Shown here: positions 8,539 through 17,317 of the stretch, in pieces | Layout of the letters: every line of letters starts with the position of its first letter | Numbering within the stretch: position 1 is the first letter of the stretch | Assembly: GCF_003112535.1 (NCBI RefSeq) | Contig: NZ_BEWA01000005.1 | Location: 106,024 to 170,023 of the forward strand | DNA: 64,000 nt | Origin: Streptomyces rishiriensis | GTDB taxonomy: Bacteria > Actinomycetota > Actinomycetes > Streptomycetales > Streptomycetaceae | Direction of reading: 5' to 3' | The notes under the pieces: model-generated | Databases searched by the model: none | Told to the model about the DNA's origin: nothing | Seen by the model: the letters and a program-made list of their open reading frames with translations, nothing else | Made by a program: the position numbers and the translations under genes

Positions 8539-10113
8539 ATGACCTCTCCGCTCTCCTCCCCCGCGACCCCTCTCCCCGAGGGCCGCTGGAACGCCCGTCT
8601 GTGGGGGACCCTGCTGGTGCTGTGCGCCGCGATGTTCCTGGACGCGCTGGATGTGTCCATGGTCGGCGTCGCCCTGCCGTCCATCGGCTCCGATCTCTCG
8701 CTCTCCACCTCGACCCTGCAGTGGATCGTCAGCGGCTACATCCTGGGCTACGGCGGTCTGCTCCTCCTCGGCGGCCGCGCGGCCGACCTGCTCGGCCGCC
8801 GCCAGGTCTTCCTGGTCGCCCTCGGCGTCTTCGCGCTGGCCTCCCTGCTCGGCGGCCTCGTCGACTCGGGACCGCTGCTGATCGCCAGCCGGTTCGTCAA
8901 GGGACTGAGCGCGGCCTTCACGGCCCCGGCCGGCCTGTCGATCATCACCACGACGTTCCCGGAGGGCCCGCTGCGCAACCGCGCCCTCTCCATCTACACC
9001 ACCTGCGCCGCCACCGGCTTCTCGATGGGGCTGGTCCTCTCCGGCCTGCTCACCGAGGCGAGTTGGCGTCTGACCATGCTGCTGCCCGCACCGATCGCCC
9101 TGATCGCGCTGGCGGCTGGCCTGAAGCTGCTGCCGCGCAGCGAACGGGAGAAGGACCACAACGGCTACGACGTCCCCGGCGCCGTCCTCGGCACGGCGTC
9201 CATGCTGCTCCTGGTCTACACGGTGGTCCAGGCCCCTCAGTCCGGCTGGACGTCCGTCCGCACCCTGCTGTCGTTCCTCGCCGTCGCCGCGCTGCTGACC
9301 GTCTTCGTCCGGGTCGAGCGCCGCTCGGCGGGCCCGCTGATCCGGCTCGGCGTGCTGCGCTCCGGCAGCCAGGTCCGCGCCCAGCTCGGCGCCATGGCCT
9401 TCTTCGGCTCGTACGTCGGTTTCCAGTTCCTGGCCACCCTGTACATGCAGACGCTGCTCGGCTGGTCGGCGCTGCACACGGCGCTCGCCTTCCTGCCGGC
9501 CGGCGCGCTGGTGGCGGTCTCCTCGACCAAGGTCGGCTCGGTCGTGGACCGGTTCGGCACCCCCCGGCTGATCGCCGCGGGCTTCGCCCTCATGGTCGCC
9601 GGGTACGCGCTGTTCCTGCGCGTCGATCTCGACCCCGTCTACGCCTCCGTCATCCTGCCGTCGATGCTGCTGATCGGCGCGGCCTGCGCACTGGTCTTCC
9701 CCTCCCTCAACATCCAGGCCACGAACGGCGTCGCGGACCACGAGCAGGGCATGGTCTCCGGCCTGCTGAACACGTCGGTGCAGGTGGGCGGCGCGCTCTT
9801 CCTCGCGGTCGTCACGGCGGCGGTGACCGCCGGCGCCCCCGCCGACCCCACCCCGCAGGCCGTTCTCGACAGCTACCGGCCCGGCCTGACGGTGGTCACG
9901 CTCATCGCCGCCGCGGGCCTGCTCATCACCCTCCCCGGGCTGCGCGCCCGCCGCGTCCCCGGCTCGGTCGTGGTCGCCAGGTCCACCGCGCCGGAGACCG
10001 AGCCGGACGGGCCGACGGACACCGAGACTGGGTCCGGGAGGGGGCCCGACGCAGTGGACTACGCGGTCACGGGCACAGCGGCAGGGACGGAGACGGTCGG
10101 GGCCCGCGACTAG
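8539..10113 (+). CDS. MFS multidrug exporter, DHA2 (EmrB/QacA) family
   Basis: A 524-residue transporter with about 14 predicted membrane segments. Typical motifs are LDALDVSMVGVALPSIG in the first helix (acidic residue of DHA2 antiporters), the loop-2 motif GGRAADLLGRR (motif A) and the QWIVSGYILGYGGLLL segment; motif C-like glycine-rich helix sits around residues 150-165. It should export hydrophobic drugs by proton antiport. The hydrophilic C-terminal tail (about 50 residues, rich in Thr, Glu, Gly) is not conserved. Divergent from and probably repressed by the neighbouring MarR protein. Confidence 0.92.
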   Translation: MTSPLSSPATPLPEGRWNARLWGTLLVLCAAMFLDALDVSMVGVALPSIGSDLSLSTSTLQWIVSGYILGYGGLLLLGGRAADLLGRRQVFLVALGVFALASLLGGLVDSGPLLIASRFVKGLSAAFTAPAGLSIITTTFPEGPLRNRALSIYTTCAATGFSMGLVLSGLLTEASWRLTMLLPAPIALIALAAGLKLLPRSEREKDHNGYDVPGAVLGTASMLLLVYTVVQAPQSGWTSVRTLLSFLAVAALLTVFVRVERRSAGPLIRLGVLRSGSQVRAQLGAMAFFGSYVGFQFLATLYMQTLLGWSALHTALAFLPAGALVAVSSTKVGSVVDRFGTPRLIAAGFALMVAGYALFLRVDLDPVYASVILPSMLLIGAACALVFPSLNIQATNGVADHEQGMVSGLLNTSVQVGGALFLAVVTAAVTAGAPADPTPQAVLDSYRPGLTVVTLIAAAGLLITLPGLRARRVPGSVVVARSTAPETEPDGPTDTETGSGRGPDAVDYAVTGTAAGTETVGARD

Positions 10114-10133
10114 CGGGCGCCCGCGTGTGCCGA

Positions 10134-10184
10134 CGCGACGCGCCCGACGCGTCGCGCCCGGTGGGCCGGAGTAGCCCGCCGGGC
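10134..10184 (+). terminator. Two consecutive hairpins after the MFS gene
   Basis: First stem CGCGACGCG/CGCGTCGCG (10134-10142 with 10148-10156), immediately followed by an 11-bp stem GCCCGGTGGGC/GCCCGCCGGGC (10156-10166 with 10174-10184, one wobble). They lie 21 bp after the exporter stop codon and before the DUF6332 gene. Confidence 0.6.
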
Positions 10185-10206
10185 GCACACCTGTGACACT
10201 CGCTTC

Positions 10207-10494
10207 ATGAGCGGTTACGGGGAGCGGCGGCGATCGCAGGCCGAGCGGGACGCCATCACCGTCGAGATCGGATACGCGCTGTTCAGCGCGGCGTTCGCGG
10301 CGGCGGTACTGTTCGGCGCGGTGGCGGGACCGGCGCTGCTGTTCGAACTGCCGCCCCCGGTCCAGAAGTTGTCGCTGCGCACCGGCCTGGCGCTCGCGCC
10401 CCTGGTGTTCCTGGTCCGGGTGGTCTCCGTGCTGGTCCGCTTCCGCCGGGACGCTCAGCCGAGCCAGCCCGGCCGGACCAGCCCCGACTCGTAG
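10207..10494 (+). CDS. DUF6332 family small membrane protein
   Basis: A 95-residue protein with two hydrophobic segments (about 21-45 and 60-80) between a charged N-terminus (GERRRSQAERDAITVEIGYAL) and a basic C-terminus. The sequence matches the pattern I know for the Streptomyces DUF6332 family; its function is unknown. The 3' end overlaps the convergent response-regulator gene by 40 bp, which could allow antisense interference between the two. Confidence 0.7.
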   Translation: MSGYGERRRSQAERDAITVEIGYALFSAAFAAAVLFGAVAGPALLFELPPPVQKLSLRTGLALAPLVFLVRVVSVLVRFRRDAQPSQPGRTSPDS

Positions 10495-11138
10495 GCCAGG
10501 ACCACGAGTTGGGCACGGTCCCGCGCGCCCAGCTTCACCATCGTGCGGCTGACATGGGTCTTCGCGGTGAGCGGGCTCACGACCAGGCGGCGGGCGATCT
10601 CCGCGTTGGACAGACCGATCCCGACCAGCGCCATCACCTCCCGCTCCCGCTCGGTGAGCCGGGCCAGCGCGTCCGCCGTGGCCGGCTCCTTGGAACGGGC
10701 GGCGAACTCGGCGATCAGCCGGCGCGTCACCCCCGGCGAGAGCAGCGCGTCCCCGGCGACCACCGCCCTGACGGCACGCAGGAGTTCGTCGGGTTCGGTG
10801 TCCTTGACGAGAAAGCCGGAAGCCCCCGAGCGGATCGCCTCGAAGACGTACTCGTCCAGCTCGAAGGTGGTGAGCATGACCACCCTCACCTGAGCGAGCG
10901 CCTCGTCCTCGGTGATCCGGCGGGTCGCGGCGAGGCCGTCGAGCAACGGCATCCGGATGTCCATGAGCACGACGTCGGGCCGCAGTTCCCGCACCGCCCG
11001 CACCGCTTGCGCACCGTCGGCGGCCTCGCCGGCCACCTCGATGTCCGGCTGCGCGTCGAGCAGCGCCCGAAACCCCGCCCGGACCAGCGACTGGTCGTCG
11101 GCGAGCAGTACGCGGATCACCGCTCCTGCCTCGCTCAC
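10455..11138 (-). CDS. LuxR/NarL-family response regulator
   Basis: A 227-residue two-component regulator: receiver domain (residues 8-125) with acidic pocket LLADDQ, phosphoacceptor D60 in VVLMDIRMP and the conserved Lys in FLVKD; then a LuxR-type helix-turn-helix, LTEREREVMALVGIGLSNAEIARRLVVSPLTAKTHVSR. It overlaps the histidine kinase gene by 4 bp (ATGA), so translation is coupled and the pair forms one operon. Target genes are unknown; a palindrome upstream of the kinase gene is a candidate autoregulatory site. Confidence 0.95.
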   Translation of the reverse strand: MSEAGAVIRVLLADDQSLVRAGFRALLDAQPDIEVAGEAADGAQAVRAVRELRPDVVLMDIRMPLLDGLAATRRITEDEALAQVRVVMLTTFELDEYVFEAIRSGASGFLVKDTEPDELLRAVRAVVAGDALLSPGVTRRLIAEFAARSKEPATADALARLTEREREVMALVGIGLSNAEIARRLVVSPLTAKTHVSRTMVKLGARDRAQLVVLAYESGLVRPGWLG

Positions 11139-12379
11139 TGGTTCCCTCCGGCTCTCGTCGGCAGCACGGCGAGGACGCGGTAGCCGCCGTCGGGCCGCTG
11201 TCCCGCGTCGATCGTGCCACCGAGCGCGGCGGCCCGCTCCCGCATTCCGGCGAGACCGTTGCCGCTGCCGCCCGCCTCCGCACCGGTCGCGGGCCCGTCG
11301 TCGTCGATCCGGAGCCGGAGCGTCGCGCCGCTGTGGTCGAGCCGCACGCGCGCGTGGCGCGAGCCCGAGTGCCGGACGACGTTGGTGAGGGCCTCCTGGA
11401 CGATCCGGAACGCGGCGAGATCGGTGTGGGGCGGCAGCCTGGGCGCCCGACCGGTCACGTCGACCGTGAGACCGGCGCGCGCCGCCTGTTCCACCAGCTC
11501 CGGCAGCCGGTCCAGGCCGGGGGCGGGAGCACGCGGCGCGTCGCCCGGGGTGCGCAGGGTGTCCAGCACCTGGCGCACCTCGCCCAGCGCCTCCTTGCTC
11601 GCGGACTTGATGGTGGTGAGCGCCGTGCGCGCCTGTTCCGGGTCGGAGTCGAGGAGCGCGAGGCCCACACCGGCCTGCACGTTGATGACCGAGAGGCTGT
11701 GGGCGAGGACGTCATGCAGTTCGCGGGCGATGCGCAGCCGTTCCTCGCCGGCGCGCCGCCGGGCCGCCTGAGCGCGCTCGGCCCGCTCCCGGGCCCACTG
11801 CTCCCGGCGGATCCGGGCCAGCTCCGCGATCGCGACGATCGCGACGACCCATCCGGCGACGACGATCTCCTGCCCCAAGGGGGCGGGGTGGTCCCCGGCG
11901 GGCGGCAGCCACCGGTACAGCCAGTGCGCCACCAGCAGATGGACGGCCCACAGCATGCCCAGGGCCGTCCAGGCGGCCCGGCGGTGCCCTGCGACGACGG
12001 CGGAGCAGCACGCCACCGCCACGGTGAGGAAGACCGGCCCGTAGGCGTAACCCGCGCCCAGGTAGACCGCCACGGCGGCGGCCGTGCCGAACACGACCGC
12101 CACCGGTCGCCGGAGCCGCCACAGCAACAGCCCGGAGGCGACGAGCAGCAGGGCCCTGGCGAAGAGATCGAGGGAGGCCCGCTCGCCGTCCTGCGCGTGG
12201 GCGGCGAAGGCGGAGCCGGCGAGCACGAACACGGTGATCAGCGCGGTGGAACGCCAGGGAATGCGCCCTGCACCCGGCTCCGTGGCCTCTCGGCCCTCCC
12301 AGGGGCGCAGCCATGGCGACGGTCCGCGCCGCCACCACCGCTGCGGGCCTCCCGGCCCGCGCACCCGCTCATCGTCCAT
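11135..12379 (-). CDS. Sensor histidine kinase (DesK/NarX-like, HisKA_3)
   Basis: A 414-residue sensor kinase. The N-terminal half has about five to six membrane helices with short loops (residues about 45-190), no recognisable extracellular sensor domain. The dimerisation/phosphoacceptor helix contains RIARELHDVLAHSLS with H222, typical of HisKA_3, followed by an HATPase_c domain (N-box LTNVVRHS, G-box region GNGLAGMRERAAALGG). It should phosphorylate the co-transcribed LuxR-type regulator. ATG at 12379 was selected; an in-frame GTG at 12400 is possible. Lack of a periplasmic domain suggests sensing within or at the membrane. Confidence 0.93.
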   Translation of the reverse strand: MDDERVRGPGGPQRWWRRGPSPWLRPWEGREATEPGAGRIPWRSTALITVFVLAGSAFAAHAQDGERASLDLFARALLLVASGLLLWRLRRPVAVVFGTAAAVAVYLGAGYAYGPVFLTVAVACCSAVVAGHRRAAWTALGMLWAVHLLVAHWLYRWLPPAGDHPAPLGQEIVVAGWVVAIVAIAELARIRREQWARERAERAQAARRRAGEERLRIARELHDVLAHSLSVINVQAGVGLALLDSDPEQARTALTTIKSASKEALGEVRQVLDTLRTPGDAPRAPAPGLDRLPELVEQAARAGLTVDVTGRAPRLPPHTDLAAFRIVQEALTNVVRHSGSRHARVRLDHSGATLRLRIDDDGPATGAEAGGSGNGLAGMRERAAALGGTIDAGQRPDGGYRVLAVLPTRAGGNQ

Positions 12380-12437
12380 GTCCGCCACGCTAGACGTCAC
12401 GGCCCGGCCCGGACGTCCGCCGGGCGAGGTGAGCGGC

Positions 12438-12457
12438 CGTACTCCCCTGGAAGTACG
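12438..12457. promoter_or_regulatory. Candidate operator upstream of the two-component operon
   Basis: CGTACT-N8-AAGTACG: GTACTCCCCTGGAAGTAC (12439-12456) has dyad halves GTACT.CC and GG.AGTAC with 59 bp to the kinase ATG. Sites of this shape are plausible targets for NarL-type regulators; direct autoregulation is inference. Confidence 0.45.
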
Positions 12458-12635
12458 CGTGGACGGCGGGCGTCAACGACGACCCGCGCGTCCCCGAGCA
12501 GGGGCCGGCCGGACGGTCGTCGGCCGACCGCCGATGCCGACCCCGGCGCCGGCCCCCGCAGCGGCACGGGCGCCGGGCCCCGCTGCCGCTCCTCGTTCCC
12601 CGCCTGGCAGGAGACGTGAGGCGGGGCGGCCGGCC

Positions 12636-13910
12636 TCAGGCCTCGCCGTCGTCCGCCTCCGCCGTCGGCGTCGGCCCGGCCGTCTGCCGCCGGTCCATCG
12701 CGGTCAGTGCCCGCTGGGCCATCGGGTGCGAGCGGACGAGCTCGCCCAGGGTGGTCCGGCCGCGGGTGATGTCGGTGAACGCCCTCCAGGCCGGGCGCAC
12801 TCCGGTCAGGGCCACGTGGAAGAGTCCGGGACGGCGCTCGAACGCGGCGAGCATCCGCTTGCCGACGCTCATCTCCACGCCGAGCCCCGCCTTGACCGCG
12901 AAGGCGTAGTTCAGTGCCTGGCGTCGGGTGTCCACCGCGTCGTGGGCCTCCGAGATGCGGACCGCCCACTCGCCGGCGAGCCGGCCCGACCGCAGGGCGA
13001 AGGAGATGCCCTCGCGGGTCCACGGCTCCAGCAGACCCGCCGCGTCCCCGCAGACCAGCACCCGCCCGCGCGAGAGCGGCGAGTCGTCCGCCCGGCACCG
13101 GGTGAGATGGCCGGAGGAGATGCTCGGCTCGAACCCGGCGAGACCGAGCCGCCCGATGAAGTCCTCCAGATACCGCTTGGTGGCCGCCCCCTCCCCGCGC
13201 GCGGAGATCACGCCCACGGTCAGGGTGTCGCCCTTGGGGAACACCCAGCCGTAGCTGCCGGGCATCGGCCCCCAGTCGATGAGGACGCGCCCCTTCCAGT
13301 CCTCGGCGACCGTCTCCGGCACCGGGATCTCCGCCTCCAGGCCGAGATCCACCTGGTCGAGCTTCACGCCGACGTGCGCTCCTATCCGGCTCGCGCTGCC
13401 GTCCGCGCCGACCACCGCGCGCGCCAGCAGCGTCTCGCCGCCCTGGAGGACGACCGCCACCGAGCGCCGGTCCGGCACCGACGAGCCGTGCTGCTCGACC
13501 CGCTGCACGGTGACGCCCGTGCGCAGCTCCGCTCCCGCCTTCTGGGCGTGCTCGACGAGCTGCTGGTCGAACTCGGGCCGGTTGATCAGCCCGAACAGCA
13601 TCTGCCGCGAGCGGCGGGTCCGGGTGAAGCGCCCGTTGTTGGAGAAGGTCACCGCGTGCACCCGGTCGCGGAAGGGCAGCTCGAAGCCCGGGGGCAGGGC
13701 ATCGCGCGAGGGACCGATGATGCCGCCGCCGCACGTCTTGTAGCGGGGCAGCTCCGCCTTCTCCAGCAACAGCACGCGCCGCCCGGTGACCGCCGCCGCG
13801 TAGGCGGCCGAAGCCCCCGCGGGTCCCGCGCCGACCACGACGACGTCCCACACCGGCCGGGCGTCCGCCGAAGAGTTCTCGTCGTCCGCCGAAGAGTTCT
13901 CGCTGCTCAC
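12636..13910 (-). CDS. Geranylgeranyl reductase-family FAD-dependent oxidoreductase
   Basis: A 424-residue flavoprotein. The FAD-binding Rossmann motif VVVVGAGPAGASAAYAAA is at residues 23-40, PRYKTCGGG (the PxxKxCGG hallmark of the geranylgeranyl reductase family) follows, and the second FAD motif VLVCGDAAGLLEPWTREGI lies near residue 285. Family members saturate isoprenoid chains, for example of menaquinone or carotenoid-like lipids. The first 20 residues are acidic and contain an exact seven-residue duplication (SSADDEN twice-like), caused by a 21-bp tandem repeat in the gene. Divergent from the dipeptidase gene. Confidence 0.88.
   Translation of the reverse strand: MSSENSSADDENSSADARPVWDVVVVGAGPAGASAAYAAAVTGRRVLLLEKAELPRYKTCGGGIIGPSRDALPPGFELPFRDRVHAVTFSNNGRFTRTRRSRQMLFGLINRPEFDQQLVEHAQKAGAELRTGVTVQRVEQHGSSVPDRRSVAVVLQGGETLLARAVVGADGSASRIGAHVGVKLDQVDLGLEAEIPVPETVAEDWKGRVLIDWGPMPGSYGWVFPKGDTLTVGVISARGEGAATKRYLEDFIGRLGLAGFEPSISSGHLTRCRADDSPLSRGRVLVCGDAAGLLEPWTREGISFALRSGRLAGEWAVRISEAHDAVDTRRQALNYAFAVKAGLGVEMSVGKRMLAAFERRPGLFHVALTGVRPAWRAFTDITRGRTTLGELVRSHPMAQRALTAMDRRQTAGPTPTAEADDGEA
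13862..13903. repeat. 21-bp tandem duplication in the reductase 5' end
   Basis: Two adjacent copies differing only at the last base (13862-13882 and 13883-13903; core CGTCCGCCGAAGAGTTCTCG). It is in frame and doubles the peptide SSADDEN at the extreme N-terminus. Confidence 0.9.
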
Positions 13911-14111
13911 GATGGTCTACTGCTCCCGATCAAGCTGCTTGCCGCACCTGTCCCCCGCATCCTACGGCGGAGATCGCCACGGTCCGATGACGGTCCGCTG
14001 TGGCAGGATCGGCGGCGTGCGCGCCCCCACCCGGCAACGCGTACGCTCGCACGGTCCCTCGAACGGACCAGTGCCACCCTGTACAACGTCGCACCCACAA
14101 GGAGCGTGCCC

Positions 14112-15467
14112 ATGTCGTCGAATCCGATCGCCGAGACCGTCGCCTCACTGATGCCCAGGGCGCGGGCGGAGCTCACCGAACTGGTGGCCTTCAAGTCGGT
14201 GGCGGACTTCGACCAGTTCCCCAGGAGCGAGAGCGAGGCGGCCGCCGGCTGGATCACCGCCGCGCTGCGCGCCGAGGGCTTCCAGGACGTGGCCGTCCTC
14301 GACACCCCGGACGGCACCCAGTCGGTCTACGGTTACCTGCCCGGCCCCGCCGGCGCGAAGACCGTCCTGCTCTACGCCCACTACGACGTGCAGCCCCCGC
14401 TGGACGAGGCCGCCTGGACCAGCCCGCCCTTCGAGCTGACCGAGCGGGACGGCCGCTGGTACGGCCGCGGCAGCGCCGACTGCAAGGGCGGCGTGATCAT
14501 GCACCTGCTCGCGCTGCGCGCCCTGAAGGCCCACGGCGGCGTGCCGGTGAACGTCAAGGTGATCGTCGAGGGCTCCGAGGAGCAGGGCACCGGCGGGCTG
14601 GAGCGGTACGCCGAGCAGCACCCCGACCTCCTGACGGCGGACACGATCGTCATCGGCGACACGGGCAACTTCCGCGTGGGCCTGCCGACGGTCACCTCCA
14701 CCCTGCGCGGCATGACCATGATGCGGCTGCGGATCGACACCCTGGAGGGCAACCTGCACTCCGGTCAGTTCGGCGGGGCCGCGCCCGACGCGCTGGGCGC
14801 GCTGATCCGCGTCCTGGACTCGCTGCGCGCCGAGGACGGCTCGACGAGGGTCGACGGTCTCACCGACGACTCACGCTGGGAGGGCCTGCAGTACGACGAC
14901 GCGCAGTTCCGCCAGGACGCCAAGGTCCTGGACGGCGTCGCTCTGATCGGTTCCGGCACGGTCGCCGACCGGATCTGGGCCCGCCCCGCCGTGACGGTCC
15001 TCGGCATCGACTGCCCGCCGGTCGTGGGAGCCACTCCGTCCGTGCAGGCCAGCGCCCGCGCGCTGATCAGCCTGCGGGTGCCGCCGGGCGTGGACGCGGC
15101 CGAGGCCACGAAGCTTCTGCAGGCCCACCTGGAGGCGCACACCCCGTGGGGCGCCCGGGTGAGCACCGAACAGGTCGGCCAGGGGCAGGCGTTCAGCGCC
15201 GAGACCCGCAGCCCGGCGTACGCGGCGATGGCCGAGGCGATGGCGGTCGCCTACCCCGGGCAGGAGATGCAGTACGCGGGCCAGGGCGGATCCATCCCGC
15301 TGTGCAACACCCTCGCCGCGCTCTACCCGCAGGCGGAGATCCTCCTCATCGGCCTGAGCGAGCCCGAGGCGCAGATCCACGCGGTCGACGAGAGCGTCTC
15401 CCCGCAGGAGCTGGAACGGCTGTCGGTGGCGGAGGCCCTGTTCCTGCGCACCTACGCGGCCGGCTGA
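14112..15467 (+). CDS. M20-family metallodipeptidase
   Basis: A 451-residue zinc dipeptidase of the M20 family (carnosinase/CNDP-like branch). Metal and catalytic residues are visible: H90 and D92 in YAHYDVQPP, D123 in GRGSADCKGG, the catalytic Glu pair in EGSEEQG, an Asp in IGDTGN and a C-terminal His in QIHAVDES. The dimerisation (lid) domain lies between about 195 and 330. ATG at 14112 is preceded by AAGGAG. Such enzymes hydrolyse dipeptides, possibly cysteinyl-glycine or beta-alanyl dipeptides; substrate is not determinable. A strong hairpin follows the stop. Confidence 0.92.
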   Translation: MSSNPIAETVASLMPRARAELTELVAFKSVADFDQFPRSESEAAAGWITAALRAEGFQDVAVLDTPDGTQSVYGYLPGPAGAKTVLLYAHYDVQPPLDEAAWTSPPFELTERDGRWYGRGSADCKGGVIMHLLALRALKAHGGVPVNVKVIVEGSEEQGTGGLERYAEQHPDLLTADTIVIGDTGNFRVGLPTVTSTLRGMTMMRLRIDTLEGNLHSGQFGGAAPDALGALIRVLDSLRAEDGSTRVDGLTDDSRWEGLQYDDAQFRQDAKVLDGVALIGSGTVADRIWARPAVTVLGIDCPPVVGATPSVQASARALISLRVPPGVDAAEATKLLQAHLEAHTPWGARVSTEQVGQGQAFSAETRSPAYAAMAEAMAVAYPGQEMQYAGQGGSIPLCNTLAALYPQAEILLIGLSEPEAQIHAVDESVSPQELERLSVAEALFLRTYAAG

Positions 15468-15482
15468 CCCGGCCTTTCCCCG

Positions 15483-15517
15483 GCAGAGGGCCTCGCCCGT
15501 CGGGCGGGGCCCTCTGC
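15483..15517 (+). terminator. Terminator of the dipeptidase gene
   Basis: A 16-bp stem (GCAGAGGGCCTCGCCC at 15483-15498 pairing with 15502-15517, one G-T wobble) with a 3-nt loop begins 16 bp after the stop codon. The following 15540-15650 is G/A-rich, built from gacgggcgg-like words, with no gene. Confidence 0.8.
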
Positions 15518-15750
15518 GCGTTCGCCCCCCTCTGCGGAGGCACGGGGGACGGGGGCGAAGACGGGCGGACAGACAGGCGCAGGCGGACGGACGGGGGCGG
15601 ACGGGCGGGGCGGACGGGCAGAGGGCCGAGGGCGGCCGGGGGCGGAGGCCGATGCCTGAGCGGTGCGCCCCCGGGCATCGCGCGGCGGAACGGTGCCTGC
15701 GGCCGGGTCCCGTCCGGGGGCGGCGATGTCCGCCCGGACGGAGGGCGGGT

Positions 15751-16794
15751 TCAGCCGCGCGGAACGCCGGCCTCCAGGTACAGGGCGGACCGGCGCTCGC
15801 GGGCTCGCAACGCCCAGCGCAGCCGCTCGTAGCGGACCGGCGGGAGGAGATCGGCCGCCTCCTCTTCCGTGACGAAGCGCCAGGCGCGCAGTTCGGGGCC
15901 GGGCAGCAGGAGCCCGGCCACGGCCGCGGGACCGAGCCGGCCGCCGTCGAAGAGGAGGCGCAGGCCGCCGTAGGCAGGGGGCACCGGCCGTTCCCAGTCG
16001 ACGACGAGCAGCCGGGGCACGTCGGCCAGCCGGATCCCGGTCTCCTCCTCCACCTCGCGCATCCCCGCGCGCGCGGGCGCCTCGCCGGGCTCCACCACGC
16101 CGCCCGGGAACTCCCAGCCGGGCTTGTACGTGGGGTCGACCAGCAGCACGCGATCGTGTTCGTCGAAGAGGAGCACGCCGGCGGCCACCGTCTCGGCGGT
16201 GGGCTCGGGGGTCTGCACGATGTCGCACTCGGCGACGGCGCCGCTGCCGACGGCCTCGGCGATCCGGGCGGCCGTCTCGCGCGGGCTGAGGGCGCCGTTG
16301 TCGACCGGATGGGCGTCGGCGGTGAGCCAGGTGGCGAGGGCGGCCCGGTAGGGCTCGATGTGGTCGTACGACCACTGGCGGATCCGTATCTCACCGTCGG
16401 GGAGGTCCGCGGGGATCTCCCGGTTGGCTATTCGCTCACGCAGGATCGTTTCCGCCGGAGCAAGGAGCACATGGCGGACGGCGATCCGGCGAGCGGCGAG
16501 GCCGCCGAAGATCTCGTCGCGGTACTCCTCGCGCAGCAGGGTCATGGGAACGACGAGGACGCCGCCCAGCTCGGCGAGCAGCGCGGCCGCCGTGTCGATC
16601 ACCAGCCGCCGCCAGATCGGCAGGTCCTGGAAGTCGCCGACCTCGGCCAGGCGCTTGGCCGGCAGCAGATGCGGGAGCGCTGCCCCGATGACCTCGGGGT
16701 CGAAGAGCGTGCTGTTCGGGATCAGGTCCGTCAATTCCCGTGCGGTGGTGGTCTTCCCCGCACCGAACGCGCCGTTGATCCAGACGACGGTCAC
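15751..16794 (-). CDS. Fused P-loop kinase and NUDIX hydrolase
   Basis: A 347-residue two-domain protein. Residues 1-185 form an AAA/shikimate-kinase-like P-loop NTPase with Walker A GAFGAGKT (8-15). Residues 200-345 form a NUDIX domain whose box is complete: G232, E238, R246-E247, E249-E250 and G253 in the order GX5EX7REVEEETG. The GTG start at 16794 has AGAGGGGGA upstream; earlier starts lack a ribosome site. A nucleotide or sugar kinase joined to a pyrophosphohydrolase suggests successive steps on, or control of, one nucleotide-type metabolite. The substrate is unknown. Confidence 0.85.
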   Translation of the reverse strand: MTVVWINGAFGAGKTTTARELTDLIPNSTLFDPEVIGAALPHLLPAKRLAEVGDFQDLPIWRRLVIDTAAALLAELGGVLVVPMTLLREEYRDEIFGGLAARRIAVRHVLLAPAETILRERIANREIPADLPDGEIRIRQWSYDHIEPYRAALATWLTADAHPVDNGALSPRETAARIAEAVGSGAVAECDIVQTPEPTAETVAAGVLLFDEHDRVLLVDPTYKPGWEFPGGVVEPGEAPARAGMREVEEETGIRLADVPRLLVVDWERPVPPAYGGLRLLFDGGRLGPAAVAGLLLPGPELRAWRFVTEEEAADLLPPVRYERLRWALRARERRSALYLEAGVPRG

Positions 16795-16914
16795 AGTTCC
16801 CCCTCTTCTGTTTGGCCCCCTGTGGCTTGCCCGCTCCACCCTGCCACGGAAACCAGTTCGCGTTGAGGGCGTGCGAACGTGACGGCGCCGGCGCGGTGAG
16901 CCTGGGGCGGCCCG

Positions 16915-17109
16915 TCAGCCGTTCTGTCCCAGGGCGTCGTCGTCGACGGCCAGGCTGTCGCTGGCGACGGTGTGATCGAGCGCGCTGAGGGTGTCGCCGA
17001 CGTTCAGTCCGTCGAGGTCCTCGGCGCCCAGGCCGTGCGAGGGGGTGATCGCCGCGACGACGAAGCCGGTGGCGAGGGAGGCGATGGCGAGCATGCTGCG
17101 CTTCTTCAT
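16915..17109 (-). CDS. Small secreted protein, unknown function
   Basis: A 64-residue peptide beginning MKKRSMLAIASLATGFVVAA, a clear Sec signal sequence (basic start, hydrophobic core about 6-21), with possible cleavage after SHG or LGA. The mature part is about 36 residues, acidic (LDGLNVGDTLSALDHTV..) with no cysteine. I do not recognise the family. Start ATG at 17109; the upstream sequence is filled with nonamer repeats. Coding is supported by the signal peptide and codon use but remains less certain because of its size. Confidence 0.6.
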   Translation of the reverse strand: MKKRSMLAIASLATGFVVAAITPSHGLGAEDLDGLNVGDTLSALDHTVASDSLAVDDDALGQNG

Positions 17110-17142
17110 GTGCGGATCAACTGCGCGGACACGCGCGGGGTC

Positions 17143-17250
17143 ACGCCTGATCCACCTGATCCGCCCGATCCGCCCGATCTGCCGGACCCGCCTGATCCGC
17201 CTGATCCGCCTGATCTGCCGAATCCGCCCGATCCGCCTGATGCGGTAATC
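17143..17250. repeat. Nonamer tandem repeat array
   Basis: About twelve imperfect copies of a 9-bp unit, CCTGATCCG/CCCGATCCG/CCTGATCTG, run head to tail upstream of the small secreted protein and the ADP-ribosylglycohydrolase gene. Read in any frame they give simple peptides (PDP, IRR, GGS), and no ribosome site or conserved start precedes them, so I treat them as non-coding. Confidence 0.85.
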
Positions 17251-17317
17251 CGTTCGCGCCAGAAAGAGGCCCGCGGTGAGAATGCGGTGATCACCCGTTC
17301 CGTGAGGAGCCTTTGTC

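Noticed and set aside
8494..11283. A 929-codon open frame on the minus strand
   Set aside because: It runs antisense through the MFS exporter and across the two-component genes in a different frame, has no domain features and reflects high GC content only.
17143..17250. Regular repeats that might be a CRISPR array
   Set aside because: Units are 9 bp, contiguous and without unique spacers, and no cas genes are nearby; it is a simple tandem repeat.
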